Positions 17,751 through 27,123 are shown, numbered from the stretch's first letter. The stretch is DNA of 64,000 nucleotides from Pseudomonas viridiflava (GCF_900590885.1 NZ_UUON01000007.1:25268-89267), one strand, 5' to 3'. Notes: a model not told the origin generated them from the sequence alone. Program-made: numbers and translations.

Positions 17751-17962
17751 GGATCGCTGGGCGTAAGAAGATGTAACTAACTCCCCACCCTAACAGCGTT
17801 TTTACCCGTCGTCAGGCTTAATTTGTAATGTGGGATTTATCTTTGCAAAGGGGTTGAAATGTTCCTCCGGCTGCTCAATTGTGTAATCAAGAGGTCATGG
17901 TTTCACCACCCTGGTGTCGCAGTTGTGACCTCTCGCGAGCTAGCTGAAATAAGGGAAGAACT

Positions 17963-18373
17963 ATGCAAATCCAAGTCAATAGCGATAACCATATTGAAAG
18001 CAGCATCCGACTGGAGGAGTGGGTACGTACGACCATTGAGAGCACGCTCGAACGTTATGAAGAAGACCTGACCCGTGTTGAGGTCTACCTGCGGGATGAG
18101 AACGGCGACAAGCCCGGCCCCCATGATTTGAGTTGCCGCCTGGAAGCGCGGCCAAAAGGCCATCAACCGCTGTCGGTATCCGCCAAGGGCGATACCCTGG
18201 AACAGGCGATCGACGGTGCGGCGACCAAGCTGGACCACGCGTTGGAACATCTGTTTGGCAGACTGCAAGGCAAGCCTCGCGCTGCCGCGAAAAACCAGCC
18301 AATCAACAAAGTGAATGAAGACGCGCTGGAAGAGGAATTCCTGGAAAACGAAAACGCTGTGATCAACGGCTAA
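17963..18373 (+). CDS. HPF/RaiA-family ribosome-associated protein
   Basis: The 136-residue protein starts with MQIQVNSDNHIESSIRLEEW and contains RVEVYLRDENGDKPGPHDLSC and the second helix QAIDGAATKLDHALEHLFGR. This gives the beta-alpha-beta-beta-beta-alpha plan of ribosome hibernation factors, which bind the 30S decoding region in resting cells. The acidic tail (EDALEEEFLENENAV) is short, so this is not a long-form HPF. It is probably a paralogue of the HPF next to rpoN, which is not in this window. GGGAAGAA precedes the ATG, and a terminator follows. Confidence 0.8.
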   Translation: MQIQVNSDNHIESSIRLEEWVRTTIESTLERYEEDLTRVEVYLRDENGDKPGPHDLSCRLEARPKGHQPLSVSAKGDTLEQAIDGAATKLDHALEHLFGRLQGKPRAAAKNQPINKVNEDALEEEFLENENAVING

Positions 18374-18394
18374 GCGTTTTTTTACCCCCCTACA

Positions 18395-18420
18395 AACGGG
18401 CCTGCTTATGCAGGCCCGTT
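18395..18420. terminator. Hairpin terminator between the HPF-like and MFS genes
   Basis: AACGGGCCTGC and GCAGGCCCGTT form an 11-bp perfect stem with a TTAT loop. TTCGTTT follows on the plus strand. It lies between two convergent genes and probably serves both. Confidence 0.8.
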
Positions 18421-18425
18421 TTCGT

Positions 18426-19922
18426 TTAACGGCGTCGGAAAAAGTACCCGCTTAACATTGCCAGCCCTCCCGCTCCCAACCCCGCAAATAGCATGGCCCA
18501 ACCCGCGCCGTGGCGCAGTGCCGCCTGGGCATCGTTGAAGGCCAGCCCTGGCGAGTCCAGCTTGCCGGCGGCAATCTGCTGGCTGATGGCCGGCCAATCC
18601 ATCGCCGTGCTTGCGGGTAGGATGGCGGCCAACTCATGGCTGATCCCAAGCAACAGCACCAGCCCCATCAGGGCAATGTTGACGGCCAGGGTGATCAGCC
18701 GTGCACTGAGGTCGATACCCGACGCCATGCCCGCGCGGTCGGCCGACACTGAACCGGTGGTGGTGTTGGTGGTGGGCGAATTGGTCAACGCCAGCCCGAC
18801 CCCGGCGATCACGCAACTGGTCAACACCCAGCCAATGCTTGGCCGCGCGGCGCCATTGACGGCGGCCATCAGCAAAAAGCCCGCGCCCATCAGCCCCAGC
18901 CCGAGGGGGATGATGCGCTCGGCGCCATAACGCAGGGCCAGGCGTTCGGCCACTGGCGGCACCAGTAACGTGGGTAAGGTGTAGGCAAGCAGGGCGCTGC
19001 CGGTGGTGAGGGTGTCGTAGCCCAGGCCGGCCTGGAAATACAGGGGCAGGTAGATCATGAACGGCCAGAAGCTGAAGTTCATGCCAATCGAGCCCATCAG
19101 TGCGCCGTTGAAGCGGCGTATGCGAAACACCGAGAAATCGAACATCGGGTGGGCACTGCGCCGCTCGATAAGGATGAACACCAGCAGCGCGGCCAGCGCC
19201 AGGCCCGCCCAGCCGGGCGCGAAGCCGTTTTCGCTGCCTTGGGTGATGAAGTAGACCAGCGCAAACACCGCCAGCGTCAAGGTCAGCATGCCGGCGATGT
19301 CCAGGCGATGCGCCGCCGGGTCGCGGGATTCCTGCACGCTGACACGCAGCAGCACCAGCGTGAACAGAGTCAGCGGCACATGCGCCAGAAACACCCAGCG
19401 CCAGTCCGCAACGGCCAGAATCAACGCGCCGACCATCGGCCCGAAACCCAGGCCCACGCCCGCAATCACGCCCCATATCGCAAAGGCCCGTGCCCGCGCT
19501 GCCGGCTCGCGGAACAGGTGCGACAGAATCGCGAACTGGCAGATCATCATTGCGCCGCCGCCGATGCCTTGGACGAACCGCGCCGCGATCAGCGTAGAGG
19601 CGGTGCCGGCCAACCCGCACGCCAGCGACGCCAGGCCAAACACCCACAGGCACAGCACCAGCATGCGCCGCCGGCCAAAGCGATCCGCCAGCGTGCCGGC
19701 TGCCATCAGCACGCTGGTGCAGGCCAGGGTGTAGGCATTCATGATCCATTGGGCATCCGCAAAGCCGGTGCCCAGTTGCTGCTCAAGGGTGGGCAGGATG
19801 ATCGGTACGCTGGAAATTTCCAGGCCGAACATCAGCGCTACCAGGCACACAGCGGTGAGGGCCAGGCCGTCTCTGGCGGGGCGTGCAGAACGGGCGGCCG
19901 TTAATGTGGCGGCGGGTGGCAT
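18426..19922 (-). CDS. MFS efflux transporter, DHA2 (EmrB/QacA) family
   Basis: The protein of 498 residues has about 14 predicted membrane helices, as in the drug:H+ antiporter-2 family. Motif A is LADRFGRRRMLVL after helix 2, QWIMNAYTLACTSVLMAAG precedes it, and motif C-like GVIAGVGLGFGPMVGALI lies in helix 5. These pumps export toxic organic compounds. The AGGAGA ribosome site is 6 bases before the ATG. A LysR gene is divergent 104 bp away and probably regulates it. No membrane-fusion or outer-membrane partner is encoded next to it. The substrate is unknown. Confidence 0.87.
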   Translation of the reverse strand: MPPAATLTAARSARPARDGLALTAVCLVALMFGLEISSVPIILPTLEQQLGTGFADAQWIMNAYTLACTSVLMAAGTLADRFGRRRMLVLCLWVFGLASLACGLAGTASTLIAARFVQGIGGGAMMICQFAILSHLFREPAARARAFAIWGVIAGVGLGFGPMVGALILAVADWRWVFLAHVPLTLFTLVLLRVSVQESRDPAAHRLDIAGMLTLTLAVFALVYFITQGSENGFAPGWAGLALAALLVFILIERRSAHPMFDFSVFRIRRFNGALMGSIGMNFSFWPFMIYLPLYFQAGLGYDTLTTGSALLAYTLPTLLVPPVAERLALRYGAERIIPLGLGLMGAGFLLMAAVNGAARPSIGWVLTSCVIAGVGLALTNSPTTNTTTGSVSADRAGMASGIDLSARLITLAVNIALMGLVLLLGISHELAAILPASTAMDWPAISQQIAAGKLDSPGLAFNDAQAALRHGAGWAMLFAGLGAGGLAMLSGYFFRRR

Positions 19923-20026
19923 GGGATTCTCCTGTCGTTGGATGTCGGGTTATTTTCAGGGGAATCTGGTTCTTTATTCGTGATAAGTTTTCCGCTTATA
20001 AGGGAATTCAGAGCGACAATCTGCCC

Positions 20027-20899
20027 ATGGCCACGCCGCGTTTTGATGGTGTTGAACTGTTTTTACAAATCGTTGAAAGCGGCAACCTGACCGAGGCCGC
20101 CGAACGTCTGAATCTCACGCGTTCCGCCGTGGGTAAAGGGCTGGCGCGCCTGGAGGCGCGGCTCGGCACCTGCCTGTTGCAGCGCTCCACGCGCCGCCAG
20201 CGCCTGACCGAAGATGGCCAGGCGTATTACGAGCATTGCCTGCGGGCACTGGCGGAGCTGGAGGCGGCCGAATCGGTATTGGAAAGCGGGCGGCAGCAGC
20301 CACGCGGGCGCTTGAAGGCGAGCTTGCCACTGGCGTTTGGTCACCACTATGCGGCGCCCGCACTGTGGGGCTTGATGGAGCGATATCCAGAACTGGAGAT
20401 CGAGATTTCGTTTTCCGACCGCCTGATCGACCTGGCCCAGGAAGGTTTCGACTTGGCCGTGCGGATCGGCCCGTTGCCCGACACCGACCGCCTGAGCGCG
20501 CGGCGCCTGGGCGAGCAGTCCGTGGGGTTGGCGGCTGCACCGGCGTACTTGCAGCGCGTCGGTCCCGTTGGCTCTATCGAAGACCTCGCCAATCACCGGG
20601 GCATCGCCTACCGCAGCAACACCCCGCACCGCGCCCGCCTGGCGTCACCCTTATGGATGGACGACCTCCAGGCCGTAGCCGACGCCGCGATTGCTGGCGT
20701 GGGCCTGGCCTGGTTGCCGAGCTGGCTGATCGCCCACTATGTGCTGCGCGGGCAGTTGGAGCCGGTGCTGCCGGGCTACCGCGAGCAGCCGTCACCTATC
20801 CATGTGATCTGGCCCACGGCGGCGCATATGCCGGCCAAGACGCGCTGCGCCATCGACGCGTTGGTGGCCGGCACGCCGTCGTGCCTGGCGGGCAGTTGA
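20027..20899 (+). CDS. LysR-family regulator divergent from the DHA2 pump
   Basis: The protein (290 residues) has the N-terminal helix-turn-helix VELFLQIVESGNLTEAAERL with NLTRSAVGKGLARLEARLG, and the effector domain of the CrgA/AaeR-like LysR group (RGRLKASLPLAFGHHYAAP, DLAVRIGPLPD). Such regulators usually control the divergent transporter gene. ATG 20027 was chosen because it begins the conserved part. The stop codon directly abuts the end of the convergent receptor gene, without spacer. Confidence 0.85.
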   Translation: MATPRFDGVELFLQIVESGNLTEAAERLNLTRSAVGKGLARLEARLGTCLLQRSTRRQRLTEDGQAYYEHCLRALAELEAAESVLESGRQQPRGRLKASLPLAFGHHYAAPALWGLMERYPELEIEISFSDRLIDLAQEGFDLAVRIGPLPDTDRLSARRLGEQSVGLAAAPAYLQRVGPVGSIEDLANHRGIAYRSNTPHRARLASPLWMDDLQAVADAAIAGVGLAWLPSWLIAHYVLRGQLEPVLPGYREQPSPIHVIWPTAAHMPAKTRCAIDALVAGTPSCLAGS

Positions 20900-23236
20900 T
20901 CAGAACGCGATGGAGGTTTGCACGTAGACCGTGCGGGGTTCACCGACGTATTTGCCACTGTTGTTATCGTTGAATGAACGGGTGAAGTACTGCGTGTTAA
21001 AAATGTTTTTCACCCCGACCGCTACATTCAGGTCCGACAGCTGTGGGCCGAAATCGTAGGCGGCGCGGCTGCTGAACAGCATGTAGCCGGGGATTCGTCC
21101 GTTGGCACCGTTGGCGGTTTCTTTCTCGGTGTTGGCGTTGTCGGCGAACTGGCTGCTCTGGTAGCTGCTGTCCAGGTTGAGCTTCCAGCGACCTTCGGTG
21201 TAACCCACGCCGAGGGTGCCTTTATGTTTGGACGAGAAGGGCACGCGGTTACCTTTGTTCGGGCCGTCTTCGCGGATGGTGGCGTCCACATAGGCGTAGG
21301 TGGCGTACACATCAAAACCTGCCAGCGCCGGGCTCAGGCCGTCGAGGGCGTAGTTGATGCTGGTCTCGATACCCTGGTGGCGGGTTTCGCCACGGGCGAT
21401 CACCGAGTCGTCGGTCTGGTTGCTTTCATACTGGTTGTCGAAGTTGATCAGGAACGCGCCGATCTCTGCACGCAGGGTGCCGTCGTCGTAGCGAGTGCCG
21501 AGTTCCCAGGTGCGGGCTTTTTCCGGTTTGACTTCGCCGCTGGTCACGCGGTTTGGCATTTGGCTGTACTGCACGCTGCCGAACGAGCCTTCGGTATTGG
21601 CATACAGGTTCCAACTGTCGGTGAGGTGGTAGAGCACGTTGAGCGCCGGCAGCGCGGTGTTGTAGTCGCCTTTGTATTTGGCGTTGGTCAGGTTGTTGGT
21701 CTGTTGCGATTCAATCATCTCGTAGCGAATGCCCGGGGTGATGGTCCACTTGCCGATATCAATCCGGTCATCGATGAAGAATGCGTTGGCTTCGGTGCCG
21801 CCACGGGTATCGCGGTCGTTGCGGCTGTCGGTGGTGGGGATCTGCTGGTTGACGCTGATCGGCGTGCGGTAGCGCAGCTCGTGGCCGGCTTCGTTGATGT
21901 AACGGTAGCCGACGCCTACTTCATGGCTGGTAGGGCCAAGGTCGAAGCCCTGGGCGAAGCGGGTTTCGAGGCCGCGTACCCAATACTCGCGCGGGGACAG
22001 CGAGAGGAAGTTGCCCTGGTCCAGGTAACCGCTGCGCAGGGTCTTGGTGAAGAAGCTGTTGATGGTGAATTCGCGGCGGTCCTGCTCGTAGCGATAGCCG
22101 ACGTTGAACAGGGTGCGCCGGCCCCAAAACTTGTCGTAGGGGCGGGTGGACTGGTACGGGTTGGCTTTGTAGTCGGCGACGTTCAAGCCGCCCGGCATAT
22201 CCGCCTGGCCTTCGTAGTACTGCGCCATGGCGTTGAAGCTGTTGGCGTCGTCCAACTGATACTTGCCTTTGAGGATCAAGTCGTCGATGCGCGTGTTGCT
22301 GTTTTCGCGCCAGTCGCCGCCACGGGTGCCGGAGTACAGAATCGCGCCGCCCAGGCCGTTGTCGGCGGTGCCGCCGGCCAACAGGTTGCCGGTGGTCTTG
22401 AAGCCGTCATGGCTGGAGGACGGGCTGGTCTCGGTCTGCAAACCGCCTTTGACGGTGGGCGCATCCGGGATCGCGCGGGTCACGAAGTTGACCACGCCGC
22501 CGACGTTTTGCGGGCCGTAACGCACGGCGCCGCCGCCGCGTACCACGTCCACGGCGTCCATGTTGCCCATGCTGATCGGCGCGAAGGACAGCTGCGGCTG
22601 GCCGTAGGGCGCGAAGGGTACCGGAATGCCGTCCATCAATACGGTGGAGCGCGACGCCAGGCGTGGGTTGAGGCCACGGATGCCGAAGTTCAGCGCCATG
22701 TCGTGGCTGCCGGTGCCGTTGTTGTCCGGGGCGTTGACGCCGGGGATACGGTTGAGCACGTCCTTGGCCTGGGTGGCGCCCTGGCGTTCGAACTCTTCGC
22801 GGCGGATTACGTCACGCGCGCCGGGGTGTTCGAACACATTGGTCTGGGCCGCATCGCCGAGCCAGTCGCCGACCACGCTGGAGGTAGCCAGCTCGACACT
22901 CGCCGGTGCACTGGCCGGTTGCAGGCTGAAGGCGTTGTCACCTTCTGCACGCGCTTGCAGGCCGGTGCCTTCCAGCAGTTTTTGCAGGCCTTCGGCGGCG
23001 CTGTAATTACCCGACAGACCACGGCTCTGCATGCCTGCCGTCACTTGGGAACCGAACGAGATCAGCACGCCCGCCTCGCGACCAAATTGGTTCAGCGCGG
23101 CTTCCAGGGTAGTGGGAGCGATGTGATACGGCTTGGCGTCGGCTGCCATCACGGCAGGCAATACCGTGAAACTCAGGCTCGCGCCCAGTAACAGTTGGCG
23201 CAAGGTGCGGGCGATTCGGGTGGGTTGCTGGGGCAT
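20900..23236 (-). CDS. FecA-type TonB-dependent receptor with signalling domain
   Basis: This outer-membrane receptor has 778 residues. A signal peptide covers about 1-31 (ending VMAADA). The STN signalling domain is at about 32-100 (YHIAPTTLEAALNQFGREAG). The plug follows at about 120-250 (GATQAKDVLNRIPGVNAP, RGGGAVRYGPQNVGGVV), then the barrel to the terminal Phe. The length and the plug motifs resemble FecA, the ferric dicitrate receptor, so citrate is plausible but not proven. It ends the fecI-fecR-fecA unit with 90 bp after fecR; in this family the sigma factor of the same locus drives the receptor promoter. ATG 23236 opens a good signal peptide; GTG 23287 is the alternative. Confidence 0.9.
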   Translation of the reverse strand: MPQQPTRIARTLRQLLLGASLSFTVLPAVMAADAKPYHIAPTTLEAALNQFGREAGVLISFGSQVTAGMQSRGLSGNYSAAEGLQKLLEGTGLQARAEGDNAFSLQPASAPASVELATSSVVGDWLGDAAQTNVFEHPGARDVIRREEFERQGATQAKDVLNRIPGVNAPDNNGTGSHDMALNFGIRGLNPRLASRSTVLMDGIPVPFAPYGQPQLSFAPISMGNMDAVDVVRGGGAVRYGPQNVGGVVNFVTRAIPDAPTVKGGLQTETSPSSSHDGFKTTGNLLAGGTADNGLGGAILYSGTRGGDWRENSNTRIDDLILKGKYQLDDANSFNAMAQYYEGQADMPGGLNVADYKANPYQSTRPYDKFWGRRTLFNVGYRYEQDRREFTINSFFTKTLRSGYLDQGNFLSLSPREYWVRGLETRFAQGFDLGPTSHEVGVGYRYINEAGHELRYRTPISVNQQIPTTDSRNDRDTRGGTEANAFFIDDRIDIGKWTITPGIRYEMIESQQTNNLTNAKYKGDYNTALPALNVLYHLTDSWNLYANTEGSFGSVQYSQMPNRVTSGEVKPEKARTWELGTRYDDGTLRAEIGAFLINFDNQYESNQTDDSVIARGETRHQGIETSINYALDGLSPALAGFDVYATYAYVDATIREDGPNKGNRVPFSSKHKGTLGVGYTEGRWKLNLDSSYQSSQFADNANTEKETANGANGRIPGYMLFSSRAAYDFGPQLSDLNVAVGVKNIFNTQYFTRSFNDNNSGKYVGEPRTVYVQTSIAF

Positions 23237-23326
23237 GAAGAGCGGTCCTGAGAGGGAAGGATCAAGGTGGCTTTCCTTCTCTGTCACGCGAGGTGTGGAA
23301 AACGGCTCACATTCTTTTAAAAAAAT

Positions 23327-24268
23327 TCAGACGCGGGCCTGGACGGTCACCCAGTAGCGGGTAAGGCGCCGGACCTTGACCGGCAAACTCACCTCCAGCA
23401 GGTCGAGAATGCGCTCGCTGTCGTCCAGCGGGTAGCTGCCGGAAATCAGCAGATTGGCCACTTGCGGGTCGCAATTGAGCTGGCCGCGACGGTAGCGGCC
23501 CACCTCGGCAAGGAAGTCTTCCAGGCGCATGTGCGCGGCCACCAGCATGCCGTCGGCCCAGGCGCCGCTGTTGGCGTCGGTGGCGCGCGGGGTGTCCCAG
23601 CCTTTGCGGGTGAAATTCACCTGGCGCGCGGCGTCGACCGTCAACGGCAGGCCGCTGTAGGTGTTGGGCATCACCTCGACGTGGCCGTCCAAGACCGCCA
23701 GTTGGGCGTGATCGTTGAACTGGCGCACATTCAGGCGCGCGGCCTGGCTGCTGAGCAGGCCCTGGCTGGTCAGCACCCGCAGCGGCGTGGTGGCGGCGCT
23801 GGCGGTCAGCAGGATTTCGCCTTCGAGCAGGCGGATCAGGCGTTGCTGCCCGTCGAAATGCACATCCACCGCACTGCCGGTATTGAGCTGTAATTGGCTG
23901 CCATCGGCCAGTTGCACCTTGCGGCGCTGGCCGACAGGGCTGCGGTAGTCGGCGCTCAATGGCGGCAGGATGTGCTGCTGGCGCAGGCTCCAAGCCGCAG
24001 CCGAACCGGCGCCGAGGATCAACAACAGCTTGAGCGCCTGGCGCCGGCTGCGCGACTGCGGTGCGTTCAACGCCGCATGGGCCAGGGGTGAGGGCATGCC
24101 GCGCAGGCGCTGGTTGACGCGCTGGATATGGTCCCAGGCGCGCTGGTGCTCGCTGTGGGCATTCAGCCATTGCTGCCAGGCCGCCTGCTGGCGCGGGTTG
24201 AGTGCGCCTTGCTGCATTTCCATCAGCCAATGCACGGCTTGTTCGGCAACCTGGGTGGAGAAGTTCAT
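23327..24268 (-). CDS. FecR-family anti-sigma/transmembrane sensor
   Basis: The protein has 313 residues. The cytoplasmic N-terminal DUF4880-like domain (QAVHWLMEMQQGALNPRQ, then AWQQWLNAHSEHQRAWDHI) binds the sigma factor. One membrane helix lies at about 77-95 (ALKLLLILGAGSAAAW), and a periplasmic FecR domain follows (QRRKVQLADGSQLQLNTGSA). It relays receptor occupancy to the sigma factor. Its start overlaps the end of the sigma gene by 4 bases (ATGA). It lies directly before the FecA-type receptor, which is thus its natural partner. Confidence 0.92.
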   Translation of the reverse strand: MNFSTQVAEQAVHWLMEMQQGALNPRQQAAWQQWLNAHSEHQRAWDHIQRVNQRLRGMPSPLAHAALNAPQSRSRRQALKLLLILGAGSAAAWSLRQQHILPPLSADYRSPVGQRRKVQLADGSQLQLNTGSAVDVHFDGQQRLIRLLEGEILLTASAATTPLRVLTSQGLLSSQAARLNVRQFNDHAQLAVLDGHVEVMPNTYSGLPLTVDAARQVNFTRKGWDTPRATDANSGAWADGMLVAAHMRLEDFLAEVGRYRRGQLNCDPQVANLLISGSYPLDDSERILDLLEVSLPVKVRRLTRYWVTVQARV

Positions 24269-24762
24269 AGGGCAAAGTAGCAGCGCATGGCGGCTTTATT
24301 CAGGTGGCGTTTGACGGTGGCGATGGAGATGCCCAGTTCGGCGCCGATTTGCGCGTAGGTCAGGCCGTCGAGCTGGGCCAGCAGGAAGGCGCGTTTGACC
24401 TGCACGGGCAGGCCGTCGAGCAGTTGGTCCAGCTCCATGAGGGTTTGCAGGATGATTGCGCGTTCTTCTTCCGAGGGCGCCACGTGTTCGGGCATTTGCG
24501 CCAGCGCGTCGAGGTAGGCGCGCTCGAGGTCCTGGCGGCGGTAGAAGTTGAACAGCACGCGCTTGGCCACGGTGGTGAGGAACGCGCGAGGTTCGATCAA
24601 CGTGGGGGCTTCGCGCGCGGTGAGCACGCGGATGAAGGTGTCTTGCGCCAGGTCGGCGGCGCTGTCCGGGCAGCCGAGCTTGCGTCGCAACCAGCCGGTG
24701 AGCCAGAGGTGATGGTCGTTGTACAGAACTTCGACGGTGGTGGACGGGCTCAACGCAGACAC
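24265..24762 (-). CDS. FecI-family ECF sigma factor
   Basis: This ECF sigma factor directs RNA polymerase to the promoter of the linked receptor gene. Region 2 is visible as EVLYNDHHLWLTGWLRRKLG and DLAQDTFIRVL, and region 4 as LDGLTYAQIGAELGISIAT. From GTG 24762 the protein has 165 residues, the usual FecI length. ATG 24855 would add 31 residues without family similarity, and still earlier codons run into the Fur box, so the start is uncertain. It is the first gene of fecI-fecR-fecA. Confidence 0.88.
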   Translation of the reverse strand: MSALSPSTTVEVLYNDHHLWLTGWLRRKLGCPDSAADLAQDTFIRVLTAREAPTLIEPRAFLTTVAKRVLFNFYRRQDLERAYLDALAQMPEHVAPSEEERAIILQTLMELDQLLDGLPVQVKRAFLLAQLDGLTYAQIGAELGISIATVKRHLNKAAMRCYFAL

Positions 24763-24871
24763 TCCGCAAGCTTCGATGCGCTTTAGAGAACAAGAATTGT
24801 TCGCATTGTAGGGCGCAAGAGGAGCTTCGGCAATGAGGCAGCGCAGGTGATTCATCCGTTCTGTTTTGCTT

Positions 24872-24893
24872 ATGAGAATATTTATCATTAATA
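24872..24893. promoter_or_regulatory. Fur box between fecI and the DUF3649-PepSY operon
   Basis: On the minus strand TAATGATAAATATTCTCATA fits the Fur consensus GATAATGATAATCATTATC well, with the ATGATAAATATTCTCAT core. It lies between two divergent iron-related units and could repress both when iron is sufficient. Confidence 0.7.
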
Positions 24894-24923
24894 TTGCGCG
24901 CTGATGAACCTGGCGCTTCCCGC

Positions 24924-25226
24924 ATGAAAAGCAAAACCTCACTGCCCGCCTCCTATCGCCTCGCCGTGACCTCGCGCGTGTTGGCGGCTGTGGTGGGTGG
25001 TTATCTGATGGCGTCCCTGGCCGCGGTGTGCCTGGCCCTGTGGATGCCCACGTCCCGCGCCGATGCGGTGATCACCGGCATGATGAGTTCCTTTGTGTTC
25101 TACCTGCTGGCCGTGATCTGGTGCTTTGCCTGCCGCACCGCATGGCGCGCCTGGTTTGGCGTGATGCTGCCGAGTGCCGCGTTTGCCACGCTGGCGGGTG
25201 TGGGTTTCTGGATGGTGCGCACATGA
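24924..25226 (+). CDS. DUF3649 domain-containing membrane protein
   Basis: The protein of 100 residues has three membrane helices (about 17-42, 49-70, 77-95). It matches the small DUF3649 proteins that precede PepSY membrane proteins in siderophore loci of Pseudomonas. The function is unknown. The position just after a Fur box indicates iron control. The stop overlaps the next start (ATGA), so it is coupled to the PepSY protein. Confidence 0.75.
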   Translation: MKSKTSLPASYRLAVTSRVLAAVVGGYLMASLAAVCLALWMPTSRADAVITGMMSSFVFYLLAVIWCFACRTAWRAWFGVMLPSAAFATLAGVGFWMVRT

Positions 25227-26797
25227 AAGAGGGCTTTCGCCAGGCCATGGCATGGTTGCACACCTGGGCTGGGTTGATCTTCGGCTGGCTGCTGTTTGCG
25301 ATTTTCCTTACGGGAACCCTGGCGTATTTCAAGGATGAAATCAGCCATTGGATGCAGCCCGAGGTACAAGCGCATGCCCTGGACGATGCGCGCAGCCTGA
25401 CCGTCGCGCAAACCTACCTGGAACGCGTGGCGCCGACGGCCGCGCGCTGGTTCATCACCCTGCCGGACAGCCGTGACCCCGGCCTGTCGGTGATGTGGCA
25501 AGACAAGATCGACCCCGGCAAGCGCGGCAACTTCATCACCAAAACCCTCGACCCGGTCAGCGGTGAAGCCGTGCAGGCCCGCGAAAGCATGGGCGGCGAG
25601 TTCTTCTATCGCTTCCACTACCAACTGCAGATGCCTTATCCCTGGGGGCGCTGGCTGACCACCATCGCGGCGATGGTGATGTTCGTGGCGTTGATCACCG
25701 GCATCATCACCCACAAGAAAATCTTCAAGGACTTCTTCACCTTCCGCCCCCGCAAAGGCCAGCGTTCCTGGCTCGACGGGCATAACGCGGTGGGGGTGCT
25801 GGTGCTGCCTTTCCACTTGATGATCACCTACAGCAGCCTGGTGATCTTCATGAGCATGGTGATGCCGGCGCCGATCCTGGCCTCCTATGGCAACGACACC
25901 CGTGGGTTTTTCAACGATGTGTTCCCTGCGACCAACAACGCGCCGGTACTCGGCCAGCCCGGTAAATTGCTGCCGCTGGTGCCGATGTACGAGCAGGCCC
26001 GCGCGCATTGGGCGGGTGGGCATGTGGGGCGTGTGGCGGTGAATAATCCGAGCGATGTGAACGCGTCGGTGAATGTGTTCCGCGCCGGTTCTGACCGGGT
26101 GGTGCATGATTTCGGCAGCACCGTGTCGTTCAACGGCAGCACCGGTGAATTGTTGCGGGTCAGTGCCGAGCAGTCGCTGCCGGCGGCTATCGGCGGCAGT
26201 TTCTATGGCTTGCACATGGGCCACTTCGCCGGCCCGGTGCTGCGCTGGTTGTACTTTATCTGCGGCCTGGCGGGCACGGCGATGATCGGCACCGGGCTGG
26301 TGATCTGGCTCGGCAAGCGGCAGCTCAAGCATGCCAAGACCGGGGTGATGCCGTTTGAACTGCGGCTGGTGGAAGTGCTGAACATCGCCAGTATGTCGGG
26401 GCTGATGCTCGCGATTGCCGGGTTTTTCTGGGCTAACCGTTTGTTGCCGGTGAGTTTCGCCGAGCGCTCCGACTGGGAAGTGCAAATCTTCTTTATCGCC
26501 TGGGGCCTGAGCCTGCTGCACGCCATGCTGCGGCGTGGCCGTCAGGGCTGGGTCGAGCAGTTGAGCCTCGGCGCGCTGCTGTTTGCCGCGATTCCACTGC
26601 TCAACGCGCTGACCACCTCCAGCCACCTGGGCGTCTCGCTGGTCACGGGCGATTGGGCCATGGCCGGTTTCGACCTGACCTGCCTGGCCAGTGGTGTGTT
26701 CCTTGGCTGGGCGGCCTGGAAGATGCACCGCCGCAGCGTGCCGCAACCCAAGGCTGAGCGCGCGCGTGGGCTGACGCTCAAGCCGGAGGCGCACTGA
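25223..26797 (+). CDS. PepSY-associated iron-regulated membrane protein (possible ferric reductase)
   Basis: The 524-residue protein has the PepSY_TM architecture. A first helix lies at about 8-33 (WLHTWAGLIFGWLLFAIFL), followed by a periplasmic loop with the PepSY module, then helices at about 150-172, 200-222 and 350-375 and three or four near the C-terminus. Histidines typical of the family (LHTWAG, DGHNAVGVLVLPFHLMITY, LHMGHFAGPVLRWLYF) sit at membrane faces, consistent with heme binding. Members such as PiuB/FoxB/FsrB have been linked to reduction of ferric siderophores at the inner membrane. The gene overlaps both neighbours by 1-4 bases. Confidence 0.85.
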   Translation: MKEGFRQAMAWLHTWAGLIFGWLLFAIFLTGTLAYFKDEISHWMQPEVQAHALDDARSLTVAQTYLERVAPTAARWFITLPDSRDPGLSVMWQDKIDPGKRGNFITKTLDPVSGEAVQARESMGGEFFYRFHYQLQMPYPWGRWLTTIAAMVMFVALITGIITHKKIFKDFFTFRPRKGQRSWLDGHNAVGVLVLPFHLMITYSSLVIFMSMVMPAPILASYGNDTRGFFNDVFPATNNAPVLGQPGKLLPLVPMYEQARAHWAGGHVGRVAVNNPSDVNASVNVFRAGSDRVVHDFGSTVSFNGSTGELLRVSAEQSLPAAIGGSFYGLHMGHFAGPVLRWLYFICGLAGTAMIGTGLVIWLGKRQLKHAKTGVMPFELRLVEVLNIASMSGLMLAIAGFFWANRLLPVSFAERSDWEVQIFFIAWGLSLLHAMLRRGRQGWVEQLSLGALLFAAIPLLNALTTSSHLGVSLVTGDWAMAGFDLTCLASGVFLGWAAWKMHRRSVPQPKAERARGLTLKPEAH

Positions 26798-27123
26798 TGC
26801 TGCTCGCGCTGCTGATGTGTTACGCCGGGTTCACCGCCCTGTGCCTGTCCACCGACCGCCACCACGGCGAGTTGCTGCACAGCAAGCCCTCGCCACGTCG
26901 GCGCGTGGGGCTGCGTGTACTCGGCTGGTTGCTGCTGAGTGTGTCGATCTGGCCGGCCGTGAGCCTCGCCGGTTGGGCCCAGGGCCTGGTGGAGTGGTGT
27001 GCGGTGTTGATGCTCAGCGCGCTGCTGTTGGTGTTGCTGTTGCCGTATCGGCCAAGGCTGGCCTTGATCCTGGCGGGCGTCGGCCTGCTCGCCAGCCCCG
27101 TCGCAGCCTTCGCCACGCTCTGA
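26797..27123 (+). CDS. DUF3325 domain-containing membrane protein
   Basis: The protein has 108 residues with three helices (about 2-15, 38-58, 64-84 and a possible fourth at 88-105). It starts MLLALLMCYAGFTALCLSTDRHH, characteristic of DUF3325 proteins found after PepSY proteins. The start codon overlaps the previous stop by one base (TGATG). The function is unknown. The three-gene set DUF3649-PepSY-DUF3325 probably forms one inner-membrane complex for siderophore iron release. Confidence 0.75.
   Translation: MLLALLMCYAGFTALCLSTDRHHGELLHSKPSPRRRVGLRVLGWLLLSVSIWPAVSLAGWAQGLVEWCAVLMLSALLLVLLLPYRPRLALILAGVGLLASPVAAFATL

Noticed and set aside
17891..17932. Inverted repeat GAGGTCA / TGACCTC upstream of the HPF-like gene as an operator or attenuator
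   Set aside because: The arms are only 7 bp with a 28-base gap, which is easily expected by chance in this length of sequence.
17859..18071. A 70-codon frame before and over the HPF-like gene
   Set aside because: It overlaps the HPF start in another frame and shows no family pattern. The HPF-like gene has a good ribosome site and conserved N-terminus.
24763..24942. A longer sigma factor beginning at 24942
   Set aside because: The extension runs through the Fur box and has no similarity to the sigma family; the shorter form has the normal length.
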